The notes under the pieces were generated by a model. It did no database searches. It had not been told where the DNA came from and worked only from the letters and a program-made list of their open reading frames with translations. A DNA stretch of 62,906 nucleotides, from IMG/VR virus record IMGVR_UViG_3300020183_000075, positions 1 through 62,906 of that record; one strand, given 5' to 3'. The translations under genes were made by a program, and so were the position numbers. Below, piece after piece: positions 50,529 through 60,385 of this stretch. The stretch is from a virus. Positions within the stretch are counted from its first letter, which is position 1; the number at the start of each line of letters is the position of its first letter.

Positions 50529-53500
50529 AGATCAGTTATCCTGATATCAATCTTGTTTTCTGTTTGTACTAAATTCTTAAATTGTTTTTCAAATTCGTAT
50601 AGTTTATTATTATTTAAGTATTTAATTTCTGTTACTTGTATTTGTGCTTGTTGTTGTTTGTATGGTGTTATTAGTAGATCGTTACCACTTGCAGTTTGAT
50701 ATGCGTTTATAAATGCAGTTTTCCAGACAGAACCATTATTTGCGGTAGGATCTTGTATATTACCAGCGCCGTCAACAATATATTGAACACTATTCATATA
50801 TGAATCTACACTTAGAAGTTTATGTTGAATATTTTTTATAATACTACCATCTCTGATTACAGATACATTAGTTCCGGATGGATCGGTTAATTGTATTGGA
50901 GATTCATTTGGTGCAGAATAACTTTTTACATAAATTCTTTTAAATATATCATCGACCCTATCCACTCGACCCAGATACTTTTTATTTTCTCCGGTCTCGA
51001 ATAATACTAGATGATTTCCGCCCGATTCTACAGTATCAAACATTCCTTCTATGGAAGTAAGGTTTACCGTCAAAGTAGAACCAGAACAACCACCAGAATC
51101 TGTAATAATTTTTCCTGCCGTAAATAATTTTCCTGTTGTGTCTATAGCTGCAGAGTGTGCATCACCCGCAGAAATATCAATATAAGTTCCTGCTGGTATA
51201 TTTTGTTTATTATCTAGAGTAGAGCCTAAGAAATAAACAGTTCCTAATTTATCCAATAAAATACTATGATCTTTTCCTGATTTAATCTTTGTTATATTTT
51301 TAATGTCATAGAAATTAAATTCTGTTTTAACTTCTGTTATAAGATTGTTAAAATAATTTAATAAACTAATTAATTTAGTAGTATTGGGTTTAGAGGAATT
51401 AAATACAGAATAGTCTTCATTTATTAATTCTGTTTGCAATACAGACCAATCTATAGCAGTAAAACCAATATCTGCATTTTTATTATTCCAATAATATGTA
51501 CCTCCTAATATTCCATAATAATACCACTGATCTAGCGCTTTTCTTTCAAAAGTATTTCCTAAAATAGCCAGAATACTATTATCAAAAATTGAAATATTAT
51601 TTATAGATGTATTATAATTATTTTCTGATGTTTTTGATTCATCTATTGAATTTTTAAATATTTGATTATATACTAGAATTCCTGTTGCACCTTGTACTAA
51701 AACTGGACCTTTAGTTACAACATCATATGTAAATCCGACATTAATATCAAAATTATGACTAAAATTACTAAGTATTACTTTATTGATATTTTTTCCAGTA
51801 ATATTTTCGTAATCTTTTAATATTTTTTTATTATTTTTCCATATTATTGGTGTATTTGATATTTCTTCTGGTAGTATAAATTTACTAATATTATTATCTA
51901 CGATAAAATCATAATTCACATCTTGTAAAAACTGCTTCCAGCGATCATAATATTTTGTATAAACAGCAGAAGTGATTCCTATAGAATTTAAATAATAATT
52001 TTTAGATGCGAGTTCTTCTGAATAAGGTTTATATTCACGATAAGATATATCAAAACCATTTATTGGTAAGTAAGAATTTACTCCTTGTGTAATATAAGGA
52101 GTCCAAGATTCATCTTTACTATATTCTCGATAATTAATTAAAGTATTTCCAGTTTGCCAACTTAATTTGTGTGTAAATGTATAACCACCAAATGCTCCAC
52201 TAAATCCTATATTTGTATAATTTGGTAAAAGCGATCCGACATTAAAACCAACAGCAATAGATTCTTTATTTCCTGTTAAATCAAATATTGCCTGTTTTGC
52301 TAAAGTATAGCCTAAATTATAAAAGTTTTTTATGTAATATAGTGTAGTATTAAAATCATCATCCGTCACCGGAGCAGAATAAAAATTATAAGATAAAACA
52401 TTTTGATATGTTACTCCGTCTCCAGCTAAAGATAACCCTGATGAATTTAACGTATAACCCAAATATTTAATATTTGCAGGTTCATTAAACCAGCGTAAAC
52501 TGTTTTGATCATTATCACTGATATTTAATATTAATTTTTTTGGATATTCTCCTATTTGATTGTAATATTCTTGTATTTTTGTTTTTAAATGGTCTTTAAA
52601 TAAGCTTTCACCCCAATTACCATCAAAAGTGTAGCCTATTAAATTATCTTTATATTTTTTATTTTTAGGTAGTCTATTAGTTATAGATAAAGGTTTTAAA
52701 TAATCAAATAATTGATTTTGATCTAATCCATTTACATCTTCTGTATTGCCCCAATAAACTACATCTCCGTTATTTTTAACTGCACCAGAACAAGTAGGTG
52801 TTGCAAAAATTGAAGATACTTCTGTTAAATCAGGAGGTACGGAACACTGACCGTGAGTATTGTCACCAAAACAATATACATTTCCACTATTAGTTAGAAT
52901 AACAACATGATCTCCACCACTAACAGCTTGTTTCCAGTCAATATCAAATGGAGTTTGCATTGGTAATTGTTTGACTCTGCCCCAAACATCAAAATAACCA
53001 TCAGCAAAGATGACACCAAAATTATTAACTCCACAAAGAACCTTAATTATAGGTTCTATTTTAGTGTTAATTCTGTCCCATGTAGCCTGAGACATGTATT
53101 GTTTATCAGTTTCAACACCTAAAATTTCTATTGTGTTATTTTTTCTTGCAGCAATAACAGCATCAAACCCAGCAGCTATATCAGTTACTCTTGTATAACT
53201 TCCAGTTTCGTCTCGTGATAATCTTCCTAAAACCGTATCACTATATTTACCTGGGCCCATTGGAATATGATCTACATTTTTAGTTGTATCTTTTCTTAAT
53301 AAAAATAGATCTCTCCAACCAGCAGATATCTTTTCTACTACTGAATTTGGTTGTTTATACTCATTTGGTATTTTTGTAGAAATATCAAAATAGACAGGAC
53401 TATTTGGTGTTATGGGTGTATCAAAAGGATTAAACCCCCATAGTCTAGTTTCATACTGACCGGTAAAATTTTCTATTCCTCCAGAGCAATTTGCTTTTGC

Positions 53501-54700
53501 TGAAATAGAATCATTAGAATATGAATAAGAAGAATCTATGGGAAGTGGTAAAGACGAATCAATTATAGTACCATTTCCTAATTGACCATTAAAATTTCTT
53601 CCCCAACTATAAAGCTCATTAACTCCAGGAACTATTTCTTTTAATCCTAAACAGTGAGATCTACCACAAGATATTGATTTCCAATTATTATCAGAACTAA
53701 CTTTATTTAAAAATGGTTGAATTGAAGCATTATAAATTCTACCATTTGGTCCTTCTATTCTAGTGCCATTACCGTAGATGCCTGAAAAATTGTCCCCCCA
53801 AGCATATAAATGGCCTCCAGATATACCAAGACAAGATATTTCGCTAGCAGATATTGAAGACCAGGAATTGGGTCCAGGTATTGGTGTATAAGTATTATAC
53901 AATTTTCCAAAAGAAACTGAATCAGAATCCGTAATTAAGTTTTCTGTCATGTGCGAGAGAAAAATTAGTTCAGTAGACTGTGTTAATCCTTCATTTCCTC
54001 TGCCTAAAACTCCTGCTGTATTTGGCCCCCACGAATATAAATAACCATTTCTTATACCCAACGCGTAATTTTTTCCTGCACTTATGTGTGACCAACCATT
54101 TAAATTGTGAACTCTTTTTGGATTAATAAAGATACCCATATTTCCACTAAAAGGTCCTTGGAGATTACAGGCTTCTGTTACTCTGTCTCCATCAATAAGC
54201 AAACGACCTACTACACATCCCCACGCATAAAGAAATCCGTTTCTAATACCATAAGAAAAGAGATCTCCAGCTTCTACTTTTTCCCAACCAGTAAGACCTC
54301 CAACTTTAGTGGGAATATGTGTATAATCTAAACTTCCATATAATGTATTCCCTATAAAATTTACATTAGTTTTAAACTGATTATATTCGCTGTCAGAAGA
54401 AAAAAGATCATTTAAAAAATCTGATCTTCTTTTAGAAATCGCCGTCAAGCCTAATTGACCAGTTTCATTACTACCCCATGCATACAAGTTATCACCACAT
54501 ATTCCTAAAGAATGATTAATACCAGCAGAAATCTCAGTCCAATTTCCACTATTTGAAATTAATTTAGGAGTCGATTTAAACTGTACACTTGTAGTAATAC
54601 CCAATTGACCCCAATCATTTTTACCCCAAGAATATAAATTTCCATTATTTATTAATAATCCGTGGTTTTGTCCAATAGAAATTTTATATACGTTATTCAT
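50525..54700 (-). CDS. Giant RCC1-repeat protein with gp53-like C-terminus
   Basis: 1391 residues. RCC1 beta-propeller repeats begin at Met1 (ISIGQNHGLLINNGNLYSWG) and recur as ISAGINHSLG, VEAGDLFSYG, ISAGKNYALG, ISASEISCLG and ISCGRSHCLG to about residue 400. More lie near 590-660 (AVSGGDHVVILTNSGNVYCF) and 1140-1200. A Tyr/Asn-rich stretch of unknown fold fills 690-1130. The last 50 residues, QIQVTEIKYLNNNKLYEFEK and following, resemble the C-terminal strand and helix of gp53 proteins. It follows the other RCC1 gene after four bases in another frame. A baseplate location is inferred. Confidence 0.75.
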   Translation of the reverse strand: MNNVYKISIGQNHGLLINNGNLYSWGKNDWGQLGITTSVQFKSTPKLISNSGNWTEISAGINHSLGICGDNLYAWGSNETGQLGLTAISKRRSDFLNDLFSSDSEYNQFKTNVNFIGNTLYGSLDYTHIPTKVGGLTGWEKVEAGDLFSYGIRNGFLYAWGCVVGRLLIDGDRVTEACNLQGPFSGNMGIFINPKRVHNLNGWSHISAGKNYALGIRNGYLYSWGPNTAGVLGRGNEGLTQSTELIFLSHMTENLITDSDSVSFGKLYNTYTPIPGPNSWSSISASEISCLGISGGHLYAWGDNFSGIYGNGTRIEGPNGRIYNASIQPFLNKVSSDNNWKSISCGRSHCLGLKEIVPGVNELYSWGRNFNGQLGNGTIIDSSLPLPIDSSYSYSNDSISAKANCSGGIENFTGQYETRLWGFNPFDTPITPNSPVYFDISTKIPNEYKQPNSVVEKISAGWRDLFLLRKDTTKNVDHIPMGPGKYSDTVLGRLSRDETGSYTRVTDIAAGFDAVIAARKNNTIEILGVETDKQYMSQATWDRINTKIEPIIKVLCGVNNFGVIFADGYFDVWGRVKQLPMQTPFDIDWKQAVSGGDHVVILTNSGNVYCFGDNTHGQCSVPPDLTEVSSIFATPTCSGAVKNNGDVVYWGNTEDVNGLDQNQLFDYLKPLSITNRLPKNKKYKDNLIGYTFDGNWGESLFKDHLKTKIQEYYNQIGEYPKKLILNISDNDQNSLRWFNEPANIKYLGYTLNSSGLSLAGDGVTYQNVLSYNFYSAPVTDDDFNTTLYYIKNFYNLGYTLAKQAIFDLTGNKESIAVGFNVGSLLPNYTNIGFSGAFGGYTFTHKLSWQTGNTLINYREYSKDESWTPYITQGVNSYLPINGFDISYREYKPYSEELASKNYYLNSIGITSAVYTKYYDRWKQFLQDVNYDFIVDNNISKFILPEEISNTPIIWKNNKKILKDYENITGKNINKVILSNFSHNFDINVGFTYDVVTKGPVLVQGATGILVYNQIFKNSIDESKTSENNYNTSINNISIFDNSILAILGNTFERKALDQWYYYGILGGTYYWNNKNADIGFTAIDWSVLQTELINEDYSVFNSSKPNTTKLISLLNYFNNLITEVKTEFNFYDIKNITKIKSGKDHSILLDKLGTVYFLGSTLDNKQNIPAGTYIDISAGDAHSAAIDTTGKLFTAGKIITDSGGCSGSTLTVNLTSIEGMFDTVESGGNHLVLFETGENKKYLGRVDRVDDIFKRIYVKSYSAPNESPIQLTDPSGTNVSVIRDGSIIKNIQHKLLSVDSYMNSVQYIVDGAGNIQDPTANNGSVWKTAFINAYQTASGNDLLITPYKQQQAQIQVTEIKYLNNNKLYEFEKQFKNLVQTENKIDIRITDL

Positions 54701-54704
54701 GTTT

Positions 54705-57700
54705 TTATGTTTCTAAAATTACTGTAGTTGGTATAGAAGATCCCAAAATATTTATTGTTCCGCTACCAGTAGTACCAGATCCCCATAAAAATAATCTACC
54801 GTCTTGTTTTAACAAGGCAGTAAAATATTGACCACAATCGATTATCTTATTTGCACTTCCATCATTCACTTCAGCCGGAACACTACATTGCGCATAATCA
54901 TTATTTCCCCAACAAATAATATTACCATTTATATCTTCTGCACAATTATGATCATAACCCACAGACAGTTTGTTTGCTATTCCTAAAGTCGAAGGAACAT
55001 CAAAAATTTTATAAACACCATTTTCATTCGTTGTAGTTATTTGAGGCATTCCCCAACACTCTACTAATCCATTTTCTTTTATTCCACAACAATGGGTATA
55101 AAAACAATCTATAAAACTATAGGTCAATCCTGGTGGCGAAGTCAATGAGCCATCTAATCCCCAGATTTTTAGTGATCCTTCGCTTGTCACCGGTATACCA
55201 TATGCCATAGCACCACCTACGGCACCATCACCTATAAAATCATTATATGAGAATGGTTCCGAACTAAAGCTAGAGGTAATAAAATTATTAAATTTAGTCG
55301 TATTATATGGGACTTTATCTGCATTTATAAGGGTTATTTTTTTATTTTTTTGTAATAAAACCATAAATCCATTACCAAAAATAATATCTTCTATTTCATC
55401 TTTAACTGGGCCCAAAGTTCCAGCATCGAATCTATTAAGGTCTCCAGTTCCTCTTAAAATATATCCTATATTATTTTTTTTACCAGTTTCTTTATTTGCA
55501 GCTAAAAATGAAAATCCATATTTTTCACCAGGAAATACATTTTCTAAAGTTAGACCATTACCGTATAAGAAATCATCTACTGTATAACTACTAGGAATCA
55601 AAGATCTATAATTAAATTCATTGGGTTTAAAAGCCCCATCTATATAGTGTTTAGATTTTCCTCCATAAGAATTAAATTTTTGTATATACACATAATAATC
55701 AAAAAAAGTAAATGGTTGTCCAAAAGTAGAAGACCACGCTAGCAAAGACATATAATCATATGGTGGTGGTATGTGTATATTTAATATAAAGTATGGATAT
55801 AGTATTTGTTTTGTTGTGGAATTATATAAAAGCAGAGCATCTTCAAACCCCGAGTATATTAATGGTTTAAATCCTAATTCAACACCATTTAAAAAGTGTG
55901 CGAATCGATATATCATTGATGGAAAATCTAGAAGAGGAGTAGTATTAGCATGTCCTACTATTTTTATTAAACTATTATCATTTTTTGTAACATATAATTG
56001 ATTACCATTTCCAACTATATCCACAACGCCTGTTTTAATTTTTTCACTAACGTCTGTGCGTTTATCAAGCCTGTATAATAAATTCAATATTTCATTATCA
56101 GTATACTTCTGTGTTGTTTGTTCGTGAGCCCATCCATATAAAGTTATTCCACCGGCGTTTTTAATGAGATTTCCAGCAGTTCCACCTAAATGTGCCCACA
56201 ATACTTCATTACTTTTTGTTAAAACAAAAATTGGAGAGGTTTCATCGGGTTTAAATTGTTTTCCGTCTCCAAACGGATTCAGTGATTGTATAACAGAATA
56301 AGGACCAACTACTTTTGCTGCATTTGAAACAGTAAATCCTGCAAACATATTTTCAAATGTATCAATAGGACCTAAATTTCCAATGAATTCCGTCCAATAA
56401 TTACCATGAATAGACAGTGTATTATTTCCATGAATTGCTACAACATTATCCCAATTAACTGTTATATCAGATGCAGTAATTCCTGGGATAGTGTAATAAT
56501 CTCCAGTAAAACCAAACTTAATATCTGTTATATAAGTTATACCCCATATTTTAATTGTATTATCTTTAGCAAGACCTGCAGCCCAATAAGAATAACCATC
56601 TGCATTTTCTATTTTTATAAAAGAAATTCCGCTGGGAGGATTTACCGCTGCAGGATAAGATTTAACAAAATCAGAAAAAGCATAAAAATCGGCAGCATTT
56701 CCATATATTTCGCTTTCGTTAGGATCGTGGATTCGATATGGAGTTCCGTCTTTTGTGATAACCCAAGCAGATCTTCCAGATTGACTAGATATATATGATA
56801 TACCCTGAGCATTAATCGTGCTTAAAATTCCTGGTAATTCTTTATCATAAGTATAAGTTATTCCATTTATACCAACACAGGTTAAAGTTTGTTGCAATCT
56901 TAATTCGGTGGAAGGATCACCCAGATACTTAAGAACGTCTGTAGTATATTTATTTTGATAATTAATTTCTCTATTACAAGAAAATATGTCTAGTGTATCA
57001 TCTTCTTTTAATAATAAAACTATTTCACCATCTGTAATAATTTGTATATTTTTTATACCTTCTCCATTTTTAAGACGTAAATTATTACTAAATATATCAC
57101 CCAAAGAAGACGATTTAACGATATACGTAACTCCATTTACATTATTTTGAGCCAGTGGTGCAACTGGAGTATTGTACGTAGAATTGGACGTATTTACTTC
57201 AGATTTAAATTGAGGATAAAATGCAGGAACACATGTAACAGCTGGGTTATAAAAATCTACCGGTCCAGTTAAACCTTGTACATATACTGCAGTAAAAACC
57301 ATTTTATTTAATGCAGTTATACCAATATAATTTCTATCAAATAAACCAGCAAATCCCTGACTTATTTTTTTAGGTTTTAATATTTTATTATAATAAAAAG
57401 AGTAATCAAAATTATTGTTAGAAAATTCATCAAATCCATATAAGGCAAATATTTTAGGATTATTTAATATAAATCCTTCTCTACTATTAGAATTATGATC
57501 GGTAAAACCAAATAAAATTCTGTCATCAGAGTTAGAACCAAATATTTTTATATAATTAGATCTATAAACCTCTTCTGGATTTTGTGTTGGTGAAGTAAAA
57601 GGTGGAATATCTTTTATAGAAACTTGTAAGACATTTTTATTATACTGTTTAACTATTTTATTTTGTGTGTCCGTAAATGGATATATCGGATTTGTTTGTG

Positions 57701-58754
57701 GTAGTGCTCCTAGTTTTGTTAATTCTTTAGAATAAAAAGTATTTTGTCTTATCTGTTCAAAATAACCAGTAGAACCAAATCCCACAACAACGCCATTTAC
57801 AGCTCCTGTTGCTGCCCCTAAGCAATAATCGTCAGCACAAGAAACATCAGAAAAATATTGTATTGTTGCATTGGTTGAAACTATAGGTCCAAAAATACTA
57901 ATAGTATTGTCATTTTTAATTCCAATACCGGCAAAAGTTTGGCCACTAGTCCAAGAACTCTTTTTAATATCAGACTGACCGGTGAAAGTAAAATTAGCAC
58001 AATTACCAAAACAAACAAAATCACCAGTAGAAGTAACTGCAATTATTTTATCGTGAGTTGTATCTATATGCTTATATCCTCCACTAGGAGAATTATATAA
58101 TCTACCATTTAAATTAAAACCAGAACTTTCTAATCCTATATCTTCACCCCAAGCCCAAATATAACCTAGATCATCTAAACATGCAGTAAAATTACGACCA
58201 CACGATATTTGAATTATATTATTTCTATTTAAAAAATTATCAGGTATATCTGACTGACCAAAATGTGGATAACCACAGGAATTTAGTGCGGAAACAATAC
58301 CGGCACCATAAGTTTTTAATTCTAATGGTCCTGCTCCGGTTTCAAAAATAATAATATCGTCTTGTTGTATACCAGATAAAGATACACCAGAATAAGAATC
58401 TATTTCGTTAGAATTAAAGTATTCTGAATTTGTTGGAAGATAATTACTATTATTTGCAAATTGAAAAATCTTAGTATCAAAATCTGTAGAATTTTGTGTT
58501 AGTTGCGTTGAGTTTGATCTTGCCCATTCTTTAAATGGATTTTTTATATTATTTAATGCCAGATTAACCCAAAATAATTTAGGATCATTATATAAATTAT
58601 TCGATAGTTGGTCAGGCCTTTCAAAATTAATATTTTTGGTTGTGCTTATATCCGGAGAATTTGTAGTATCTACTTTTATAGATTTAAATATATCGGTTAA
58701 CTCTAAAGTTTGACCATTTAAGTAATAATTAATTTTAGAAAAATTTTCAAACAT
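54705..58754 (-). CDS. gp53: gp53-like N-terminus fused to RCC1 repeats
   Basis: 1349 residues. Residues 47-66 read PDQLSNNLYNDPKLFWVNL, closely following the PEELANAIYGNPQLYWVLL motif of T4 baseplate wedge gp53, and the NPFKEW that follows also fits. T4 gp53 is only 196 residues. After about 150, RCC1-type units appear (ISCGRNFTACLDDLGYIWAW near 180, LSVGYDHNCAEDINGNIICW near 1261, DCGQYFTALLKQDGRLFLWG near 1305), with degenerate copies between. The end of gp53 is missing here but seems present in the next gene. No ribosome binding site is visible before the ATG. Confidence 0.78.
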   Translation of the reverse strand: MFENFSKINYYLNGQTLELTDIFKSIKVDTTNSPDISTTKNINFERPDQLSNNLYNDPKLFWVNLALNNIKNPFKEWARSNSTQLTQNSTDFDTKIFQFANNSNYLPTNSEYFNSNEIDSYSGVSLSGIQQDDIIIFETGAGPLELKTYGAGIVSALNSCGYPHFGQSDIPDNFLNRNNIIQISCGRNFTACLDDLGYIWAWGEDIGLESSGFNLNGRLYNSPSGGYKHIDTTHDKIIAVTSTGDFVCFGNCANFTFTGQSDIKKSSWTSGQTFAGIGIKNDNTISIFGPIVSTNATIQYFSDVSCADDYCLGAATGAVNGVVVGFGSTGYFEQIRQNTFYSKELTKLGALPQTNPIYPFTDTQNKIVKQYNKNVLQVSIKDIPPFTSPTQNPEEVYRSNYIKIFGSNSDDRILFGFTDHNSNSREGFILNNPKIFALYGFDEFSNNNFDYSFYYNKILKPKKISQGFAGLFDRNYIGITALNKMVFTAVYVQGLTGPVDFYNPAVTCVPAFYPQFKSEVNTSNSTYNTPVAPLAQNNVNGVTYIVKSSSLGDIFSNNLRLKNGEGIKNIQIITDGEIVLLLKEDDTLDIFSCNREINYQNKYTTDVLKYLGDPSTELRLQQTLTCVGINGITYTYDKELPGILSTINAQGISYISSQSGRSAWVITKDGTPYRIHDPNESEIYGNAADFYAFSDFVKSYPAAVNPPSGISFIKIENADGYSYWAAGLAKDNTIKIWGITYITDIKFGFTGDYYTIPGITASDITVNWDNVVAIHGNNTLSIHGNYWTEFIGNLGPIDTFENMFAGFTVSNAAKVVGPYSVIQSLNPFGDGKQFKPDETSPIFVLTKSNEVLWAHLGGTAGNLIKNAGGITLYGWAHEQTTQKYTDNEILNLLYRLDKRTDVSEKIKTGVVDIVGNGNQLYVTKNDNSLIKIVGHANTTPLLDFPSMIYRFAHFLNGVELGFKPLIYSGFEDALLLYNSTTKQILYPYFILNIHIPPPYDYMSLLAWSSTFGQPFTFFDYYVYIQKFNSYGGKSKHYIDGAFKPNEFNYRSLIPSSYTVDDFLYGNGLTLENVFPGEKYGFSFLAANKETGKKNNIGYILRGTGDLNRFDAGTLGPVKDEIEDIIFGNGFMVLLQKNKKITLINADKVPYNTTKFNNFITSSFSSEPFSYNDFIGDGAVGGAMAYGIPVTSEGSLKIWGLDGSLTSPPGLTYSFIDCFYTHCCGIKENGLVECWGMPQITTTNENGVYKIFDVPSTLGIANKLSVGYDHNCAEDINGNIICWGNNDYAQCSVPAEVNDGSANKIIDCGQYFTALLKQDGRLFLWGSGTTGSGTINILGSSIPTTVILET

Positions 58755-58757
58755 ATA

Positions 58758-59174
58758 TTAAAATGGATTTATAGGATTTATAGGGGCAGTACTGTTAAAA
58801 AACACATTTAAAGAAGAATTGAGTTGATTTATTTTTTCATTGGCAAATGTCAATCCTAGTGTATTTGTATAATATAATGATCTAAAATAATTAATTGTGT
58901 TAGGATTTAATTCAGGTAGATTGTTATTATTAAAATAATTATAATTAAATGAAGTTACTCCCAAATAATTATAACCAGGTCCTGTTGGTCCAAAAAATAA
59001 ATTTACATAATCTAAAACTATTTGCTTTGTTAAACTGATCTGACCAGGTGCTAATGCATTTTTTTGAATTTTTTGACGAAAATAATCGTTGAATTCTTGA
59101 AAATATTTTTTAGAAATAAAATCTGAAGTATTTGAAGAAAGTAAAGGATTTATTATTGGTAAATATGTGTTCAT
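58758..59174 (-). CDS. Hypothetical protein between gp53-like gene and gp48
   Basis: 138 residues, Asn/Tyr/Phe-rich, with a helical N-terminal half (ISKKYFQEFNDYFRQKIQKN) and an FFGPTGPGYNYLG loop. It starts at ATG 59174 without a clear ribosome binding site and stops four bases before the gp53-like gene. Probably a small virion protein, since both neighbours are baseplate genes. The family is not recognised. Confidence 0.65.
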   Translation of the reverse strand: MNTYLPIINPLLSSNTSDFISKKYFQEFNDYFRQKIQKNALAPGQISLTKQIVLDYVNLFFGPTGPGYNYLGVTSFNYNYFNNNNLPELNPNTINYFRSLYYTNTLGLTFANEKINQLNSSLNVFFNSTAPINPINPF

Positions 59175-59200
59175 GTTTATTGTATATATTATTGATATTA

Positions 59201-59908
59201 TTATCCAGCAAAAGTTTGAGCACGATTTACCAGACCGGCAGCAGTATTTACTGCTGGTTCTAGTTCCACAAACGATAGATTTATATTTACAGCAAGAGGA
59301 TGATTGTTAGGCAGATTAAACGGGGTGTCTAATATGGGATTTTTGTTGATGTCTACGTGAGTAAGCACACTAGGTAATCCAACAGGATCCCAACCACTAA
59401 CAGAACCGGTACTTAAAACCCAAAGAGGAGGATGCTTCCAGATAAGACGGTTTCCTCCATCCCAGCTGGAAAAAGCGTACGTTTGAAAAGTATCTGCTAT
59501 TTCTTTTGCCCTGACTGCTTGATCTGGTGTTTTTGCCATCAGATCCATACTAACAATATACTTTCTACGAGCACCGGGAGACAGTACCGATTCCATGTTA
59601 TCGTATGTAAAACTGCTTCCACCTTTCATAAAGTAGCTGTAGATCATGTTGCCTTCAAACGTTAGATTGTCCATAGCCACTCTAAGGTTATCTAACGGGC
59701 TGTTGGCTATAGTTCCGCTGTTTGTATACGGTACATCATTAGCAACATTCATCAGTTTAGGATACGGAACAGTTATAGTATTACCTTTACTAATAACTGC
59801 GGTTCTGGTTCGATCTTTGTTGTAACGGCTATAATCACCCCAATGAAATGTTAAAAACACGGGTATTTCATTAGCCATCTGGTCGCCGGGAAATGATAGT
59901 GTTGCCAT
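59201..59908 (-). CDS. gp48: Baseplate tail-tube cap protein gp48
   Basis: 235 residues from ATG 59908, where GGAAAC lies upstream; the TTG at 59923 is less likely. ANEIPVFLTFHWGDYSRY, GAGAR-type SPGARRKYIVSMDLMAKTPD, AKEIADTFQTYAFSSW and IWKHPPLWVLS are tube-like and baseplate-cap features. gp48 caps the baseplate hub and, with gp54, starts the tail tube. It is the leftward gene of a divergent pair with gp4. Identity rests on family resemblance and position. Confidence 0.72.
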   Translation of the reverse strand: MATLSFPGDQMANEIPVFLTFHWGDYSRYNKDRTRTAVISKGNTITVPYPKLMNVANDVPYTNSGTIANSPLDNLRVAMDNLTFEGNMIYSYFMKGGSSFTYDNMESVLSPGARRKYIVSMDLMAKTPDQAVRAKEIADTFQTYAFSSWDGGNRLIWKHPPLWVLSTGSVSGWDPVGLPSVLTHVDINKNPILDTPFNLPNNHPLAVNINLSFVELEPAVNTAAGLVNRAQTFAG

Positions 59909-59938
59909 TTTTGTTTCCAACATATATATTTAAGTTTA

Positions 59939-60385
59939 ATGGCGTACAAAACTAAATATATTCCAGAATTCACCCATAAATACGTAGGTAACGTAGATAA
60001 TATTATTTGCAGATCAAACTGGGAAAGAAAATTTTGTAAATATCTGGATAAAAACGAATCAGTAATACGCTGGTCTAGCGAAGAGTTAAAAATTCCATAT
60101 TATTCCACAATAGATCATCAAGTGCATCATTATTATCCAGATTTCGTATTTGAAGCCAAAAAAGAAGACACAGTACAAACATACATTGTGGAAATTAAAC
60201 CTAAAAAACAAACAGTAAAACCTAAAACACGAAAAAATAAAAGAGCTTACTTGAACGAATGTATAACTTACGAAACAAACATCTGTAAATGGAAAGCCGC
60301 AACAGACTACTGCAAAAAACAAGGATGGATATTTAAAATATTAACAGAGGAAGATATTTTCAAGGGCCAAAAAAGTGGCAAATAA
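59939..60385 (+). CDS. gp4: Head completion protein gp4
   Basis: 148 residues (T4 gp4 is 150). The protein has NIICRSNWERKFCKYLD, VIRWSSEELKIPYYS, HHYYPDFVFEA and YIVEIKPKKQT, which is a TnsA/restriction-nuclease-like core with the PD and E-x-K residues. The fold and name correspond to T4 head completion gp4. It is first of the plus-strand run, divergent from gp48 across 30 AT-rich bases, and lacks an obvious ribosome binding site. Confidence 0.93.
   Translation: MAYKTKYIPEFTHKYVGNVDNIICRSNWERKFCKYLDKNESVIRWSSEELKIPYYSTIDHQVHHYYPDFVFEAKKEDTVQTYIVEIKPKKQTVKPKTRKNKRAYLNECITYETNICKWKAATDYCKKQGWIFKILTEEDIFKGQKSGK

Noticed and set aside
56406-56798. Plus-strand open frame of 130 codons opposite the gp53/RCC1 gene
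   Set aside because: The translation is Cys/Ile/Tyr-rich in the way typical of an antisense shadow, there is no ribosome binding site, and the opposite strand encodes a well-supported protein.
59909-59938. Late promoter in the gp48/gp4 divergent gap
   Set aside because: The gap is AT-rich (CTTAAATA on the minus strand) but holds no octamer matching NATAAATA on either strand, so I did not list one.
60001-60340. Restriction endonuclease instead of gp4
   Set aside because: The PD...E-x-K core is nuclease-like, but length, flanking motifs and position fit head completion protein gp4; no methyltransferase partner is nearby.
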